From Tragulus kanchil (lineage: Eukaryota; Chordata; Mammalia; Artiodactyla; Tragulidae), in assembly GCA_022376925.1 (NCBI GenBank), contig JAIOJX010000030.1, forward strand, positions 167,039,084-167,103,083: a DNA stretch of 64,000 nucleotides, read 5' to 3'. Below, in pieces: positions 46,507 to 57,340 of the stretch. Each line of letters begins with the position of its first letter. The first letter of the stretch is position 1. Below the pieces are notes generated by a model, which worked only from the letters and a program-made list of their open reading frames with translations, was not told the DNA's origin and searched no databases. Made by a program: the position numbers and the translations under genes.

Positions 46507-46778
46507 GGGCTTCCCTGGTGGTCCAGTGGGTAGAGACACTGCCTTGCAGTGCAAGGGGCTCCAGTTCGATCCCTGGCCTGGGAAGATCCCATGTGCTGTG
46601 GAGCGGCTGGACCAATGTGTCCAACTACTGAGACGGAGCCCTAGAGAGCATGCGCCCAGAGCCGGTGCTCTGCAACCAGAGAGATCACTGCAATGGGAGG
46701 TCACAGGCCAAAGAACAAAGATGGATGAAAAATAAATAAATGAAAGACTAATAGAAGTGGCCAAAAAAATTTTTTTTT
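46507..46778 (+). repeat. CHR-type SINE, plain-tail variant
   Basis: Intact A box, B box 'gttcgatccc'. The 3' end 'aatagaagtggcc' runs straight into A then T runs without a C/T tract. Target-site duplication 'aatgcagtgtaa' at 46495 and 'aatgctgtgtaa' at 46779. The 46440-46494 flank looks like a short old L1 tail. Confidence 0.93.
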
Positions 46779-46790
46779 AATGCTGTGTAA

Positions 46791-47058
46791 TTTCTACATG
46801 AATAGTTCATTTTCACCCTAGAAAAAGAACAGCATTAGGTAGGTGAATTGTTAGCATTCAATATGTTTGAAGCATCTTGCCGAGCTTAGAATTAAAAGAA
46901 AACTGTGAAAGCATTTAGCAATAAAATGAAAGATTATCAAACATTTGAAATTTAGAGTATTTTAGGCCATTTCTATCTTTTAGGTAATGGAGATCTCTGT
47001 ATAATTCTAAATTTAAAACAGTGATCCTTTGGTTGAAATTACATCAAAGAAGTGAATT
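46791..47058. other. Unassigned AT-rich sequence
   Basis: Nothing recognised between the two flanking SINEs. Confidence 0.4.
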
Positions 47059-47070
47059 AAATTTGTCTCA

Positions 47071-47385
47071 GGGCTTCCCCTGGTGGTCCAGTGGGTAAGG
47101 ACACCGCCTTGCAGTGCAAGGGGCTCTGGTTCAATCCCTGGTCTGGGAAGATCCCACGTGCTGCGGAGTGGCTGGACCCATGTGTCCAATTACCCAGCCG
47201 GAGCTCTGGGGCGCATGTGCCCAGAGCTGGCGCTCTGCGATGACAGAGGCCACCGCGATGGGGAGGCCCACAAGAACCAAAGAACAAAGACGGATGAAAA
47301 TAGAGAAATGAAAGACCAATAGAAGTGGCCTGACTGTCCCCCTCCCTCCCCACCCCACCCCCCAAAAGATAAATTAAAAAAAAAA
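47071..47385 (+). repeat. CHR-type SINE, CT-tail variant
   Basis: Full-length; B box changed to 'ggttcaatccc'. Target-site duplication 'aaatttgtctca' at 47059 and 'aaattgtctca' at 47386. Confidence 0.93.
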
Positions 47386-47772
47386 AAATTGTCTCAGAAG
47401 TGAGAATGCTGATTATTTAAGAGAAATTTTTTAGGTCCTGATTTAATCCTGTGGGCTGAACTTGATGAAATTCCTAGTATGCGACTATTTTAATATATTT
47501 AAAAGGTGGTATTTTTACATGATTTCATCATATAGTTTCATATATTGGTAGGCTATTCTGTTAGTCTGTAATAAATTTCTGCAACCACTACACAAATAAG
47601 TGTTGAAGTGTCATGATTTTTAAAAACACTAGATGGCAGTAATTACACAAAAGTTGTAACATGACAGTTACCAAGAAAAAGATCACTTTTGTCTTATACT
47701 CAATTTTACATTGCACACTCAATCAAGCTTTAAAAAAACAAAAAGAAACAAAAACTTCTATTAAAAACCATA
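47386..47772. other. Unassigned AT-rich sequence
   Basis: Nothing recognised. Confidence 0.4.
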
Positions 47773-47925
47773 TGAGACATCCCTGGTGGTCCAGAGACTT
47801 AAGACTCTGCGCTCCCAAGGCAGGGAGCCTGTCTTTGATCCCTGGTCAAGAGAACTAAAGCCAACATGCCTTACAACTAAGACCTAACACAGTCAAATAA
47901 AATAAAATAAAATAAAATTTTCTGA
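47773..47925 (+). repeat. Older CHR-type SINE
   Basis: Text 'catccctggtggtccagaga', 'tttgatccctggtcaagaga', 'taacacagtcaaataaaata' is the short old CHR form with an (AAAAT)n tail. Confidence 0.82.
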
Positions 47926-48090
47926 AAATTTGGAAAAGTAAAAATCTAAATAAAAATTAAAGTTTCCTGGCTTTGAAAATGTGAACCAGAAAAGATACTG
48001 AAATCAATAACCTAGAATTGAAATATAAGAATATTAACTCTCAACATCAACTATATTTAATTGTTGCATTTACTAAGTTTTCTTTGTTTT

Positions 48091-48358
48091 TTATTTTTGG
48101 CCACTTTTACTGGTCTTTCATTTCTCTATTTTCATCCGTCTTTGTTCTTTGGCTTCTGTGGGCCTCCCATCGCGGTGGCCTCTGTCGTTGCAGAGCGCTG
48201 GCTCTGGGCGCATGCGCTCCAGAGCTCCGACTCGGTAATTGGACACATCGGTCCAGCCGCTCCGCGGCACGTGGGATCTTCCCAGGCCAGGGATCAAACC
48301 GGTGCCCCTTGCACTGCAAGGCGGTGTCCTTACCCACTGGACCACCAGGGAAGCCCTC
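48091..48358 (-). repeat. CHR-type SINE, plain-tail variant
   Basis: Antisense, full-length. Target-site duplication 'ttctttgtttt' at 48080 and 48359. No G/A tract on the tail side. The sequence is very close to the common form, suggesting a recent insertion. Confidence 0.94.
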
Positions 48359-48369
48359 TTCTTTGTTTT

Positions 48370-48708
48370 GTTAACAGATTCTAATCACATGATGTATTTA
48401 AATGTTTCCTAATTTGGAGGAAGAACACTTTAAAATACCTTAAATTGCTTTTTCCATGAAGATGTTAAAAATTATATAAAAATCCACTTTACATATACTT
48501 ATGGCTTATAGCCTTTTTGAATTAAACATACTGCTAGCAAAGTATGTTTTTAACTATTTAACTCAATAAATAGTAACACTTTATCTAAACTACAGGAAAA
48601 ATAGAAAATAAAATATAATTTTAAGATTTTACTTTCTATTTGGAAAACATCTGCAGATCAAAGAGAGAAATCTTAGAGACAGAAATGTTAATTTGACCCA
48701 TTAAGTCT
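48370..48708. other. Unassigned AT-rich sequence
   Basis: Nothing recognised. Confidence 0.4.
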
Positions 48709-48710
48709 TA

Positions 48711-49021
48711 TTTTTTTTTTTAAGTTTTTTTTTTTGGTGCGGGTGTGGGGGGCGGATTGGGAAGGGAGGGGGGCGGGCTGGCCACTTCTATTGCTGTTTC
48801 ATTTATCTATTTTCATCCATCTTGGTTCTTTGGCCCGTGTGGGTCTCCCCATCGCAGTGGCCTCAGTTGTTGCAGAGCACCGGTTCTGGCCGCATGCGTG
48901 TAATTGGACACATGGGTCCAGCCGCTCTGCGGCATGTGGGATCCTCCCAGGCCAGGGATCGAACCGGCGCCCCTTGCACTGCAAGGCGGTGTCCTTACCC
49001 ACTGGACCACCAGGGAAGCCC
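48711..49021 (-). repeat. CHR-type SINE, CT-tail, short body
   Basis: Antisense. About 30 bp of the body is missing near 48895-48903, where 'gccgcatgcgtgtaattgg' replaces the usual longer text. The target-site repeat 'ccattaa' lies at about 48700 and 49022. Confidence 0.92.
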
Positions 49022-49297
49022 CCATTAATTCTCTTGATGGGCTTTTCATAACATTCTAAATTTAGAATTTCAGTATATTTTGAATGTATATGGTAAGAAA
49101 CCAAAAACTTACATTTTTAAATTTATTTGTAAACTTTCCACTTTTTGGATTCATTAAAAGACCAGATGGCATTCAGTTCAGGTCTCAGCAACAGTGGAAT
49201 AAAATTAGCTAACATACTCAATTTTTTTGGTTACTTCCAACAGTTTCTCTGAGCTTGATTTTGTTCTGACACACAAAATTCTCTATTTATTTGAAAT

Positions 49298-49426
49298 TTA
49301 TTTTTTGGCCATGCAAGGATTCCATGCAGCTTGTGGGATCAGAGTTCCCCAAACAGGGACGGAAGCCGTTCCCCCAGCAGTGAGAGCGTGGAATTCTAAC
49401 CGTTACTCGACTTCCCAGGGAATTCC
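49298..49426 (-). repeat. Older CHR-type SINE
   Basis: Antisense short form: 'tttttggccatgcaaggatt', 'gtgggatcagagttccccaa', ending 'cccagggaattccc'. Diverged. Confidence 0.82.
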
Positions 49427-49504
49427 CTAAAATTCTCAACTTCGAAACCAAAGCTAGGGTCCGCTCGAATGTATGAAAGTAAATAAAATAAAAACAAATA
49501 AACC

Positions 49505-49830
49505 GGGCTTCCCTGGTTATCCAGTGGGTGAGGACACCGCCTTGCAGTGCAAGGGGTGCTGGTTCGATCCCTGGCCTGGGAAGATCCCACGTGCCGCGGA
49601 GCGGCTGGACTGATGTGTCCAATTACCAAGCCGGAGCCTCTGGAGTGCATGCGCCCAGAGCCGGTGCTCTGTTTAGGGAGAGAGGCCACTGCGATGGGAG
49701 GCCCACACGGGCCGAAGAATAAAGATGGATGAAAATAGATAAATGAAAGACCAATAGAAGTGACCCACCTGCCCCCCTCCTTTCCCACCCCCCACCACAA
49801 AAAATTTTTTTTAATTAAAAAAAAAAATAA
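49505..49830 (+). repeat. CHR-type SINE, CT-tail variant
   Basis: Full-length; A-box region altered ('ggttatccagtgg'), B box intact. Target-site duplication 'aataaacc' at 49497 and 49831. It faces another SINE 48 bp away, forming an inverted pair. Confidence 0.94.
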
Positions 49831-49878
49831 AATAAACCTTCAAATACAATACTGTGGTAGAAAGAGAGGACTTATTTT

Positions 49879-50169
49879 GGGGGCGGGTTGGGGAGAGAGG
49901 GAGGCGGGCGGGCCACTTCTGTTGGTCTTTCATTTATCTATTTCCATCCATCTTTGTTCTTTGGCCCGTGTGAGCCTCCCATCGCAGTGGCCTCTGTTGT
50001 CACAGAGCACTGGCTCTGGGCGCATGGGCTCTAGAACTCCGGCTCGGTAATTGGACATATCGGTCCAGTTGCTCTGCAGCACGTGGGATCTTCCCAGGCC
50101 AGGGAACGAACCGGGGTCCCTTGCACTGCAAGGCGGTGTCCTTACCCACTGGACCACCACGGAAGCCCA
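49879..50169 (-). repeat. CHR-type SINE, CT-tail variant (inverted partner)
   Basis: Antisense, full-length. Target-site duplication 'agagaggacttatttt' at 49863 and 'agagaggccttatttt' at 50170. The B-box complement is altered ('gggaacgaacc'). Confidence 0.95.
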
Positions 50170-50217
50170 AGAGAGGCCTTATTTTAACACCAATCTGTGT
50201 CCATATAACCCAGCTTT

Positions 50218-50526
50218 ATTTATTTATTTATTTTGCCTCTAAGTCATCTTTTTTTTTTTGATTTTTTTGGGGGCCATTTCTATTGGTCTTTCATTTATTC
50301 ATTTTCACATCTTTGTTCTTTGGCCTGTGTGGCTCTCCCATCACAGTGGCCTCTCTAGTTGCAGAGCACCGTGCTGGACACATGCGCTCCAGAGCGCCAG
50401 CGTGGTAGTTGGACACAGCAGCCCAGCTGCTCCTCAGCATGTGGGATCTTCCTGGGCTAGGGACCAAACCAGTGTCCCTTGCACTGCAAGGTGGACTCTT
50501 TCTCCACTGGAGCACCAGGGAAGCCC
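50218..50526 (-). repeat. CHR-type SINE, plain-tail, diverged (copy A)
   Basis: Antisense. Target-site duplication 'taacccagcttt' at 50206 and 50527. The body differs from the common form ('gctggacacatgcgctccag', 'cagcagcccagctgctcctc'), so it is an older member. Confidence 0.92.
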
Positions 50527-50594
50527 TAACCCAGCTTTTGATCAATAGTTTTAAAACATCAGAAAATAAATAGCTATAGTTACTAAACATATTT

Positions 50595-50710
50595 TAAAAC
50601 AAATGCACACCCAAATAGCCTAACCAATCTTGAAAAAAGAATAATAAAGTTGGGTGGTCTCATATTTTCAGACTTCAAAACTTAATTACAAAGCTACAGT
50701 AATCAATGTG
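50595..50710 (+). repeat. Old L1 ORF2 fragment (copy A)
   Basis: Text 'ggtggtctcatattttcaga', 'acaaagctacagtaatcaat' is the ORF2 region that normally continues to 'ggtactggcataaag'. That continuation is found at about 52310, so the L1 between is an insertion. Confidence 0.75.
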
Positions 50711-51120
50711 GTGATGGAATACTACTCGGCCATAAAAAGGAAATGTATTTGAGTCAGTTCTAATGAGGTGGATGAACCTAGAGCCTATTATATAGAGAGA
50801 AGTACATCAGAAAGAGAAAGATATTGTATACTAACATATATATATATAAATACAGAATCTAGAAAGATGGTACTGATGAATATATATGCAAGGTAGCAAT
50901 GAAGCAACAGACATAGAGAACAGACCTATGGACATGGAGGGAGAGAGGAATGGGTCAGACGTATGGTAAGTGTAACATGGAAACCTACACTACCACATGT
51001 AATTTACACAACCAATGTGAATCTGCTGTAAGATGAAGGGAACTCAAACAGAGGCTCTGTAACAACCTAGAAGGGTGGGATGAGGAAGGAGATGGCAGGG
51101 AAGTTCAAGAGGAGGAAACA
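50711..51120 (+). repeat. Younger L1 3' end, truncated at block junction (copy A)
   Basis: Text 'tggaatactactcggccata', 'tctagaaagatggtactgat', 'gaactcaaacagaggctctg', 'ggaagttcaagaggaggaaa'. It stops before the 3' terminus because block 12 restarts. Confidence 0.85.
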
Positions 51121-51130
51121 TGGCTCCGGT

Positions 51131-51279
51131 CGCATGGGCTCTAGAACTCCGGCTCGGTAATTGGACATATCGGTCCAGTTGCTCTGCAGCACGTGGGATC
51201 TTCCCAGGCCAGGGAACGAACCGGGGTCCCTTGCACTGCAAGGCGGTGTCCTTACCCACTGGACCACCACGGAAGCCCA
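51131..51279 (-). repeat. CHR-type SINE, head half (stutter copy)
   Basis: The second copy of the head part of the SINE at 49879-50169. Confidence 0.9.
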
Positions 51280-51327
51280 AGAGAGGCCTTATTTTAACAC
51301 CAATCTGTGTCCATATAACCCAGCTTT

Positions 51328-51636
51328 ATTTATTTATTTATTTTGCCTCTAAGTCATCTTTTTTTTTTTGATTTTTTTGGGGGCCATTTCTATTGGTCTT
51401 TCATTTATTCATTTTCACATCTTTGTTCTTTGGCCTGTGTGGCTCTCCCATCACAGTGGCCTCTCTAGTTGCAGAGCACCGTGCTGGACACATGCGCTCC
51501 AGAGCGCCAGCGTGGTAGTTGGACACAGCAGCCCAGCTGCTCCTCAGCATGTGGGATCTTCCTGGGCTAGGGACCAAACCAGTGTCCCTTGCACTGCAAG
51601 GTGGACTCTTTCTCCACTGGAGCACCAGGGAAGCCC
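51328..51636 (-). repeat. CHR-type SINE, plain-tail (stutter copy B)
   Basis: The same insertion as 50218-50526 displaced by 1110 bp. Confidence 0.92.
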
Positions 51637-51820
51637 TAACCCAGCTTTTGATCAATAGTTTTAAAACATCAGAAAATAAATAGCTATAGTTACTAAACAT
51701 ATTTTAAAACAAATGCACACCCAAATAGCCTAACCAATCTTGAAAAAAGAATAATAAAGTTGGGTGGTCTCATATTTTCAGACTTCAAAACTTAATTACA
51801 AAGCTACAGTAATCAATGTG

Positions 51821-52302
51821 GTGATGGAATACTACTCGGCCATAAAAAGGAAATGTATTTGAGTCAGTTCTAATGAGGTGGATGAACCTAGAGCCTATTA
51901 TATAGAGAGAAGTACATCAGAAAGAGAAAGATATTGTATACTAACATATATATATATAAATACAGAATCTAGAAAGATGGTACTGATGAATATATATGCA
52001 AGGTAGCAATGAAGCAACAGACATAGAGAACAGACCTATGGACATGGAGGGAGAGAGGAATGGGTCAGACGTATGGTAAGTGTAACATGGAAACCTACAC
52101 TACCACATGTAATTTACACAACCAATGTGAATCTGCTGTAAGATGAAGGGAACTCAAACAGAGGCTCTGTAACAACCTAGAAGGGTGGGATGAGGAAGGA
52201 GATGGCAGGGAAGTTCAAGAGGGAGGAAACATATGTATACCTACAGATGATCTATGTTGATGTCTGGCAGTAAACAACAAAACTCCATAAAAAAAAAAAA
52301 AT
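51821..52302 (+). repeat. Younger L1 3' end, complete terminus (copy B)
   Basis: The same element as 50711-51120, continuing through 'tatgtatacctacagatgat', 'tctggcagtaaacaacaaaa' and an A-run ending about 52302. 5'-truncated insertion into older L1 ORF2. Confidence 0.88.
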
Positions 52303-52424
52303 TGCACTGTGGTGGTACTGGCATAAAGAGAGCTAATAGTCGCCTCCAAACCCATCAGACCATGTACTCTAAATATGCACAGCTTTTGTATGTCAATCAT
52401 ACTACAATAAAGAAAAAAAAGACA

Positions 52425-52693
52425 GGAGCTTCCCTGGTGGTCCAGTGGGTAAGGACACCACCTTGCAGTGCAAGGGGCGCCGGTTTGATCCCTGGCCTGG
52501 GAAGATCCCATGTGCCACGGAGTGGCTGGACCGATGTGTCCAACTACCAAGCTGGCACTCTAGAGTGCATGCGCCCAGAGCTAGTGCTCTGCAGCGGGAG
52601 AGGCCACTGCAATGGGAGGCCCACACAGGCCAAAAGAAGAAAGATGGAAATAAATGAAAGACCAATAGAAGTGGCCAAAAAAAAAAAAAGAAG
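52425..52693 (+). repeat. CHR-type SINE, plain-tail, nested in L1
   Basis: Intact A box; B box 'ggtttgatccc' (one change). Target-site duplication 'aaaagacag' at 52417 and 52694. Confidence 0.93.
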
Positions 52694-53671
52694 AAAAGAC
52701 AGACAAACAGACCAATTACATAAAGAGCTCAGAAATAAACCCTCACATAAAAGGTCCCATGATTTTTCACAAGGGTACCAACACCATTCACTGAGGGAAA
52801 AAACAGTCTTTCCAACAAATGTTTATGGGACAACTTAATATTCAAATGCAAAATAATGAATCTGGGCTCTTTTCACATCATATACAAAAATTAAATCAAA
52901 GATATAGACAATATCTAATACTATTAAACTCCTAGAAGAGAACCTAGGACAAGAGTATCATATTAGAGTTGGTAAGGAACTCCTGGATAGGACACCAAAA
53001 ACAAAAATGAAAAAAAATAAAAAATAGGTAAGCTAGATATCTGTGTATTAAAGGATGGAATCAAACAAGTGAAAAGGCAATCCATAGAATGGGAGAAAAT
53101 ATTTGCAAATTATTTATCTAATAGGAGACTGACATCTAAAATACATAAAGGATTCCTATACCTCAACAACTGAAAAATCAACAGCACAACTAAAACATGG
53201 GCAAAAGACTTGAATAGACATTTCTCCAAAAGAAATAACCAATGACCAATGACCATATAAAAAGATGCTCAACTATGTCACACTATTATGATGACTTATC
53301 AAAAAAACAGAAAATAAGCAGTGTTGGCAAGGACAGGAAGCAATTGAAACCCTGTGTATTGCTTGTGGGAATGTAAAATGGTGCCGCTGCTCTGACAAAT
53401 GGTATGGAGGTTCCCCAAAAAATCAAACCTAGAATTACCAAATAATCCAGCAACAATTCTCTTTCTCAAAGAAGAAACTCAGACAGGTATCTGAGTATCT
53501 CTGTTTGCAGCAGCATTATTCACAGCAGCCAAAAGGTGGAAGTGGCAGTGTGTCCACAGAATCAAGAGACAAACAAAATGGGATATATAGATGTATGGGA
53601 GTATCATTCAATCTTAAAAAGAAATGAAACTCAAGACATAAATGAACCTTGAAGATATTATGGTGGTATAT

Positions 53672-53867
53672 TAGAGTCGTGTACAACTCTAGCAGCCCTA
53701 TGTTCTGTAGCCTGCCAGGATCCTCTGTCCATGGGATTTGCTAGGCAAGAATACTAGGGTGGGTTGCCATTTCCTCTGGAAAGGGATCTTCCTAGCTCAG
53801 AAATCGAACCCAGGTCTCCTGCATTGCAGGCAGATTCTTTACCAAATGAGCTATGAGGGAAGTCCAT
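53672..53867 (-). repeat. Bov-tA SINE, nested in L1
   Basis: Antisense: 'tctgtccatgggatttgcta', 'gcaagaatactagggtgggt', 'aaatcgaacccaggtctcct', ending 'tgagctatgagggaagtcc'. It splits the L1 3' region between 'gaacc..tattatg' and 'agatattatgctaag'. Confidence 0.92.
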
Positions 53868-54245
53868 AATAATGAATAATGGCCTTACTCATTATAATAA
53901 GATATTATGCTAAGAGAAACAAGCCAGCTACAAAAGGATAAATACTGTATGATTCCACGTACATCAGGTTTCTAGAGGTTACTACAGGCTGGAGGAGGGG
54001 AAAATGGGGAGTTAGCATTCAGTAGGTACAGCGTTTCAGTTGGGGAAGGTGAAAAAGTTCTGAAGATAGACAGTGGTGATAACTGCTTAGCAACATGAAA
54101 GTACTTCACGTCACAGAACCACATACTTAGAAGGATTGAGAGGGTAAATTTCACACTATGTGTTTGTTTATTAATACAGTTAAAAATTTTAAAAGAGGTT
54201 AAAACGGTATTATGTCATTTATGCTTTACCACAATTTTTAAATAA

Positions 54246-54934
54246 AAGAAACTGCAATACATAGCTATTACAACCTCCTCAAACCCCTGGCCCCTTGACT
54301 GACTCTGGGTGATCTCCACATTAGTAATGATCTCCATGCTAATAAATGTTGGTAACATCACAGTTATAATCTCATAAGAAATAAGCACCCACCCAAAATA
54401 ATCATTCTTCTTACTTACAGGAATTTAACCTTGGTGACCAAAGGAAATAGTTCTTGTTTAGAGGTTTAAGTCTAGAAGAAACAGAGTAGCCTAAAACACC
54501 GCTGGTGTTCTGGCCTATGTGGATTAATTGTAAATACCTTTCTTCCATGTCGTGACTGACTCTCCCCTGGCTGTGATTCTGTCTCCTATGCTTCAGGTCG
54601 TCAGGAACACCTAACTGACATCCTCAGGGTAGATTAAAATGTCTCCTCCAGCATGGAAGAAGATGTTTTTCAAACTGTTATAGGAAATGAGAATGAATTC
54701 ACATCCAGGACTTCTCAAAACAGGCTACAGAGGCCCGAGAGCTCATAAATGTGAGTAGATACAGACAGGAAAGGGTCTGCAGTCTTTGAATGAAACTCGT
54801 GGATGTCTGTTTCACGGACCATTCACCTAGCACGTCCTTTATCCGGCCCAGCTGCATCTCTAGCAAATGCACTATAGATATCTGTGGGTGTTGTACAGTG
54901 TGGTAATAAATCTCCATATCTTCTCAACTACATT
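54246..54934. other. Unassigned sequence
   Basis: No gene or named repeat recognised. Open frames are short. Confidence 0.38.
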
Positions 54935-54946
54935 AAGAAGCAGAAT

Positions 54947-55009
54947 TCTTCACAACACTGTAAATCAACTATACTGCAATTAAAAAAAAAAAAAAAAAAA
55001 AAGACAAAA
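54947..55009 (+). repeat. Very short L1 3'-end insertion
   Basis: About 40 bp of L1 terminus ('actgtaaatcaactatactg') plus a ~22-bp A-run. Flanking repeats 'agaagcagaatt' (54935) and 'agaagcagaatc' (55010) look like a target-site duplication, so this is an extreme 5' truncation. Confidence 0.7.
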
Positions 55010-55685
55010 CAGAAGCAGAATCCCTGAGGACGAAAATAAAAAAAAAAGCTCTGTCCTCCTCTAGCACAGATTCAGTGAAATATACATAGCAGTTTCCAAT
55101 ACTGAGCGCAATTTTATTAAGGAACGAAAAGGATGAGCACTTGCCATCCTTTTGTATTGTATAGGCAGAACTCAGAAAATGTCATGCACTAATACAGACA
55201 CAGAACTAATACTGAAGATACATTTATCCAAAAAGACCCATTTTTAAATAAAAACTGTGAAATTTCCAGCTTCTTTTTTAGTACTTTATTAATTCAACCA
55301 TCATCTAAACACTGAACCGCCTTCCTACAGTGTTTTAGTCACTATTTGAGAGAGACATCTGTTTTCTGAGACACAGAAGCAGACATCACTCTGTTATCAT
55401 GAAGCCATGGTGGACAGGAGGGAAAGACAACCTACAGGTAAGTGCAAGGCTTACAAAAGTGGACAAATGCCATGAGGGAGAACACAGGGCTCTGTGAGGC
55501 TGACAGAAGATATCTGGTTGAGATGGACCAGAAAGGTCTGGGAGTCCAATGATATGTGAGCCAATGAATAAAGACGTGTTAGCAGGGCCCAAAGACCTTC
55601 TTATGTATAAAGGTCCTAAGCTGAATAAAGAAAACCAAAAAAGGTGAATAAACAAGAGACCAAGGACTTGTGCTTCTACAAAGAT
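55010..55685. other. Unassigned sequence
   Basis: Nothing recognised apart from short A-runs. An 89-codon minus-strand frame (55655-55386) has no motif. Confidence 0.38.
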
Positions 55686-55946
55686 TGAGTAGAAGTACTT
55701 TTCACTCCTCCTGCTAAGTGCAACTAAAAACCACAGATGTTATATATAAACATAACTCTGAAAGGTAGAGAGAAGAGGGCAGCCTGACTGGGGACCACAG
55801 AAACTAACGAACAACATGGCAGTGAGCACCTCAGAATTTTCTCTTTATCTCATATGTCCCAGACTAAGTGATGAGGAAGCTGGCAGCCCAGATAGAAAAA
55901 TGGATGCAGACAATTAAAACAACAATCACAAATAAAAGCCAGTTCT

Positions 55947-56212
55947 GGACTTCCCTGGTGGTCCAGTGGGAAAGGACACCGCCTTGCAGTGCAAGGGGCA
56001 CTGGTTCGATCCGTGGCCTGGAAGATCCCATGTGCCACGGAGCGGCTGGACAGATGTGTGCAACTACCAAGCTGGAGCTCTGGAGCGCGTGCGCCCAGAG
56101 CCAGTGCTCTGCAGCGAGGGAGGCCACTGCGATGGGAGGCCCACACGGGCCAAAGAACAAAGATGGATGAAAATAGATAAATGAAAGACCAACAGAAGCA
56201 GTCAAAAAAAAA
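55947..56212 (+). repeat. CHR-type SINE, plain-tail (copy A)
   Basis: Head 'ggacttccctggtggtccag', B box 'ggttcgatcc'. The 3' end reads 'cagaagcagtcaaaaa', so the usual 'agtggcc' end is altered. Confidence 0.92.
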
Positions 56213-56802
56213 AGTCTGTTCTCTCTGGCCAAAGAACCCAGAAAGGAGCAGTCTAGCTAGACAGAAAGCTCTTAGACAAGGAACGCTCTGCTCCAGCCCA
56301 AAACCATAGAAATACTGCATCTCCACCCCAAGGCAATCAGGAAATTCCTACAGAAGCACCTAGTCTTACACTCAGCCAGCCCAGAACAAGTGGTTTAGCC
56401 CTACCAAAGAAGATCAAGGGAGCCCAGTCTTCCAGTCCCACTGAGTGTTAACAAGTGCACCTCCCTTATCAGCAGAAAAAGCTCCTTTCCTGCTTCTCAT
56501 TGGGGTGGTGTTACAGGAATCTAGTGCGGAGTCAGGACCTTCACCCCCCTCCGGCCGTAAGAAGGCCATCCCCCATTACAGTGTCAATGGAGGCCACCTG
56601 GGAAGCAGTAATGAGGTGTGCACCTCCCAGAAGCAGAGTTCGCAGTAGAAGCCACGTGGGAGCCAGAACTCCCACTGGTGTCTAGCAGTAACCAGGACAA
56701 CCCCCTCTGGTCAGAGTGGAAACCTAGTGGAACCTGGACTTCCATACCACCTGGCAGGAAAAAAGCTACACAGTCTCTCCTCCCCTCACAGCAGCTTTGC
56801 TT
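56213..56802. other. Unassigned sequence (block 13)
   Basis: GC-richer than the window average. Overlapping short open frames on both strands have no motif; frames change between stutter copies because of small indels, which argues against coding. Confidence 0.38.
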
Positions 56803-57072
56803 CTAAAAAGAATGATTAGAAGTACTTTTCACTCCTCCTGCTAAGTGCAACTAAAAACCACAGATGTTATATATAAACATAACTCTGAAAGGTAGAGAGA
56901 AGAGGGCAGCCTGACTGGGGACCACAGAAACTAACGAACAACATGGCAGTGAGCACCTCAGAATTTTCTCTTTATCTCATATGTCCCAGACTAAGTGATG
57001 AGGAAGCTGGCAGCCCAGATAGAAAAATGGATGCAGACAATTAAAACAACAATCACAAATAAAAGCCAGTTC

Positions 57073-57340
57073 TGGACTTCCCTGGTGGTCCAGTGGGAAA
57101 GGACACCGCCTTGCAGTGCAAGGGGCACTGGTTCGATCCGTGGCCTGGAAGATCCCATGTGCCACGGAGCGGCTGGACAGATGTGTGCAACTACCAAGCT
57201 GGAGCTCTGGAGCGCGTGCGCCCAGAGCCAGTGCTCTGCAGCGAGGGAGGCCACTGCGATGGGGAGACCCACACGGGCCAAAGAACAAAGATGGATGAAA
57301 ATAGATAAATGAAAGACCAACAGAAGCAGTCAAAAAAAAA
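57073..57340 (+). repeat. CHR-type SINE, plain-tail (stutter copy B)
   Basis: The same insertion as 55947-56212, with one extra G in 'gatggggagacc'. Confidence 0.92.

Larger units (their letters stand above)
50018..52229. repeat. Stutter block 12: two copies, offset 1110 bp
   Basis: Copy A is about 50018-51120 and copy B about 51128-52229. Block edges lie inside a SINE on the left and inside an L1 3' end on the right. The copies look identical apart from one G near the right end. Confidence 0.94.
52303..54245 (+). repeat. Old L1 ORF2 end and 3' UTR, multiply interrupted
   Basis: Resumes the L1 of 50595. Landmarks: 'ggtggtactggcataaagag', 'gctcagaaataaaccctcac', 'gggagaaaatatttgcaaat', 'acatttctccaaaagaaata', 'cagaaaataagcagtgttgg', 'cagcattattcacagcagcc', 'atactgtatgattccacgta', then the terminal 'gctttaccacaatttttaaa'. 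Interrupted by a short L1 tail (about 52335-52416), a CHR SINE (52425-52693) and a Bov-tA (53672-53867). No open frame survives. Confidence 0.88.

Noticed and set aside
52254..52838. 194-codon plus-strand open frame
   Set aside because: It runs through an L1 tail, a SINE and old L1 text; a chance frame across three repeats.
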